A stretch of 64,000 nucleotides of DNA. Source: Asticcacaulis sp. SL142 (GTDB lineage Bacteria; Pseudomonadota; Alphaproteobacteria; Caulobacterales; Caulobacteraceae). Position numbers and translations under genes: made by a program. Shown piece after piece: positions 63,629-64,000 of the stretch (position 1 is the stretch's first letter; each line of letters opens with the position of its first letter). The notes below the pieces were generated by a model that was given only the letters and a program-made list of their open reading frames with translations, made no database searches and was not told where the DNA came from. Location: positions 496,001-560,000 of the forward strand of contig NZ_CP113061.1 in assembly GCF_026625745.1 (NCBI RefSeq), in the 5' to 3' direction.

Positions 63629-64000
63629 ATGGCATCGGAACTGATTCCGCATAGCCCTACGGAAGACGAATACCGTGCGGCCCACGAAGCTAATGCGGTT
63701 GAGATCGATCTCAATGTGGCCGAGCCCTTTGATCTGTTTGCCGAGTGGCTCAAAGAGGCGGGTAAAAAGGAACCGAACGATCCGAACGCCGTGGGCGTGG
63801 CAACCGTTGATGAAGACGGCTTACCGGACGTGCGCATGGTGCTGCTCAAAGATTTTGACGCCCAAGGTTTTGTTTTCTACACCAATACCCATAGCGCCAA
63901 GGGGCAGCAGCTTGATCAGGCGGGCAAGGCGGCCTTGCTGTTTCATTGGAAATCCCTACGTCGGCAGGTGCGAATTCGCGGGCTGGTCAGCCGTGTGTCG
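63629..64000 (+). CDS. pdxH: Pyridoxamine 5'-phosphate oxidase, N-terminal part
   Basis: The first 124 codons of an FMN enzyme that oxidises pyridoxine- and pyridoxamine-phosphate to [43 protein letters not shown] and [14 protein letters not shown] match PdxH. GGAG is placed 6 bases before the ATG. The gene continues past the right edge. It complements pdxJ in the same window. Confidence 0.93.
   Translation, partial: MASELIPHSPTEDEYRAAHEANAVEIDLNVAEPFDLFAEWLKEAGKKEPNDPNAVGVATVDEDGLPDVRMVLLKDFDAQGFVFYTNTHSAKGQQLDQAGKAALLFHWKSLRRQVRIRGLVSRVS

Overview
The window reads as a chromosomal segment of an alphaproteobacterium, most likely a Caulobacterales member close to Asticcacaulis or Caulobacter. 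The evidence is gene content and order: rpoZ-rel, pyrE-pdxJ-acpS-lepB-rnc-era-recO, glyA-nrdR-rib-nusB-thiL-hppA and plsX-fabH-ihfA-merR. It also has the alphaproteobacterial 5-aminolevulinate synthase, a class I lysyl-tRNA synthetase, Bpt and a ubiquinol-cytochrome c chaperone. The assignment is inference from family knowledge; no database search was run. Coding density is very high. No stretch over about 300 bases lacks a gene (the longest is about 280 bases, before hppA). I saw no insertion sequence, CRISPR array, rRNA operon or prophage block.

Layout. 1-8.2 kb: a truncated metallo-beta-lactamase-fold gene, an amino-acid permease, the helicase hrpB, two tandem tiny lipoproteins, two RNA methyltransferase-type genes and a processive-type GT2 glycosyltransferase. 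8.2-10.8 kb: a BtuFCD/FecBCD-type ABC importer operon. 10.8-17 kb: a soluble lytic transglycosylase, a frameshifted dapA followed by a second interrupted small frame, smpB, an NYN-domain protein, folK and an EamA transporter. 17-28.1 kb: rpoZ, the bifunctional (p)ppGpp enzyme with an unusual proline-rich N-terminus, then a long plus-strand run of housekeeping genes to parC. 28-34.3 kb: exoD, bpt, motB, two oxidoreductases, hemB, a membrane protein and a DUF1697 protein. 34.5-45.4 kb: hemA, a small conserved gene, glyA, nrdR, riboflavin genes, nusB, thiL, an exported protein and the proton-pumping pyrophosphatase. 45.4-51.1 kb: HxlR regulator, bamE, cytochrome bc1 chaperone, yceD, plsX, fabH, ihfA, merR and tRNA-Pro(GGG). 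51.2-58.5 kb: an exported protein, a merR/acyl-CoA dehydrogenase unit, lysS, an S24 (LexA-like) regulator with its own promoter and repeat boxes, a membrane protein and two PaaI thioesterases. 58.6-64 kb: queC-queE, small lipoproteins, pirin, aroC, a DnaJ-domain protein and the start of pdxH.

How the genes work together. The riboflavin set is peculiar: a RibD reductase without its deaminase half, and a RibB fused to a RibA-like domain lacking the zinc cysteines (RibBX type). Two enzymatic steps must therefore be encoded elsewhere. Three minus-strand genes or operons (amino-acid permease, merR/acyl-CoA dehydrogenase, paired thioesterases) share the rare sequence TGAC-N-TTAACGTCA upstream of their starts. 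This suggests a small regulon controlled by the LiuR-like MerR protein encoded here, and it is the most original signal I found. Most of the rest is ordinary core genome. I did not find a clearly new multi-gene system such as a defence or secretion island.
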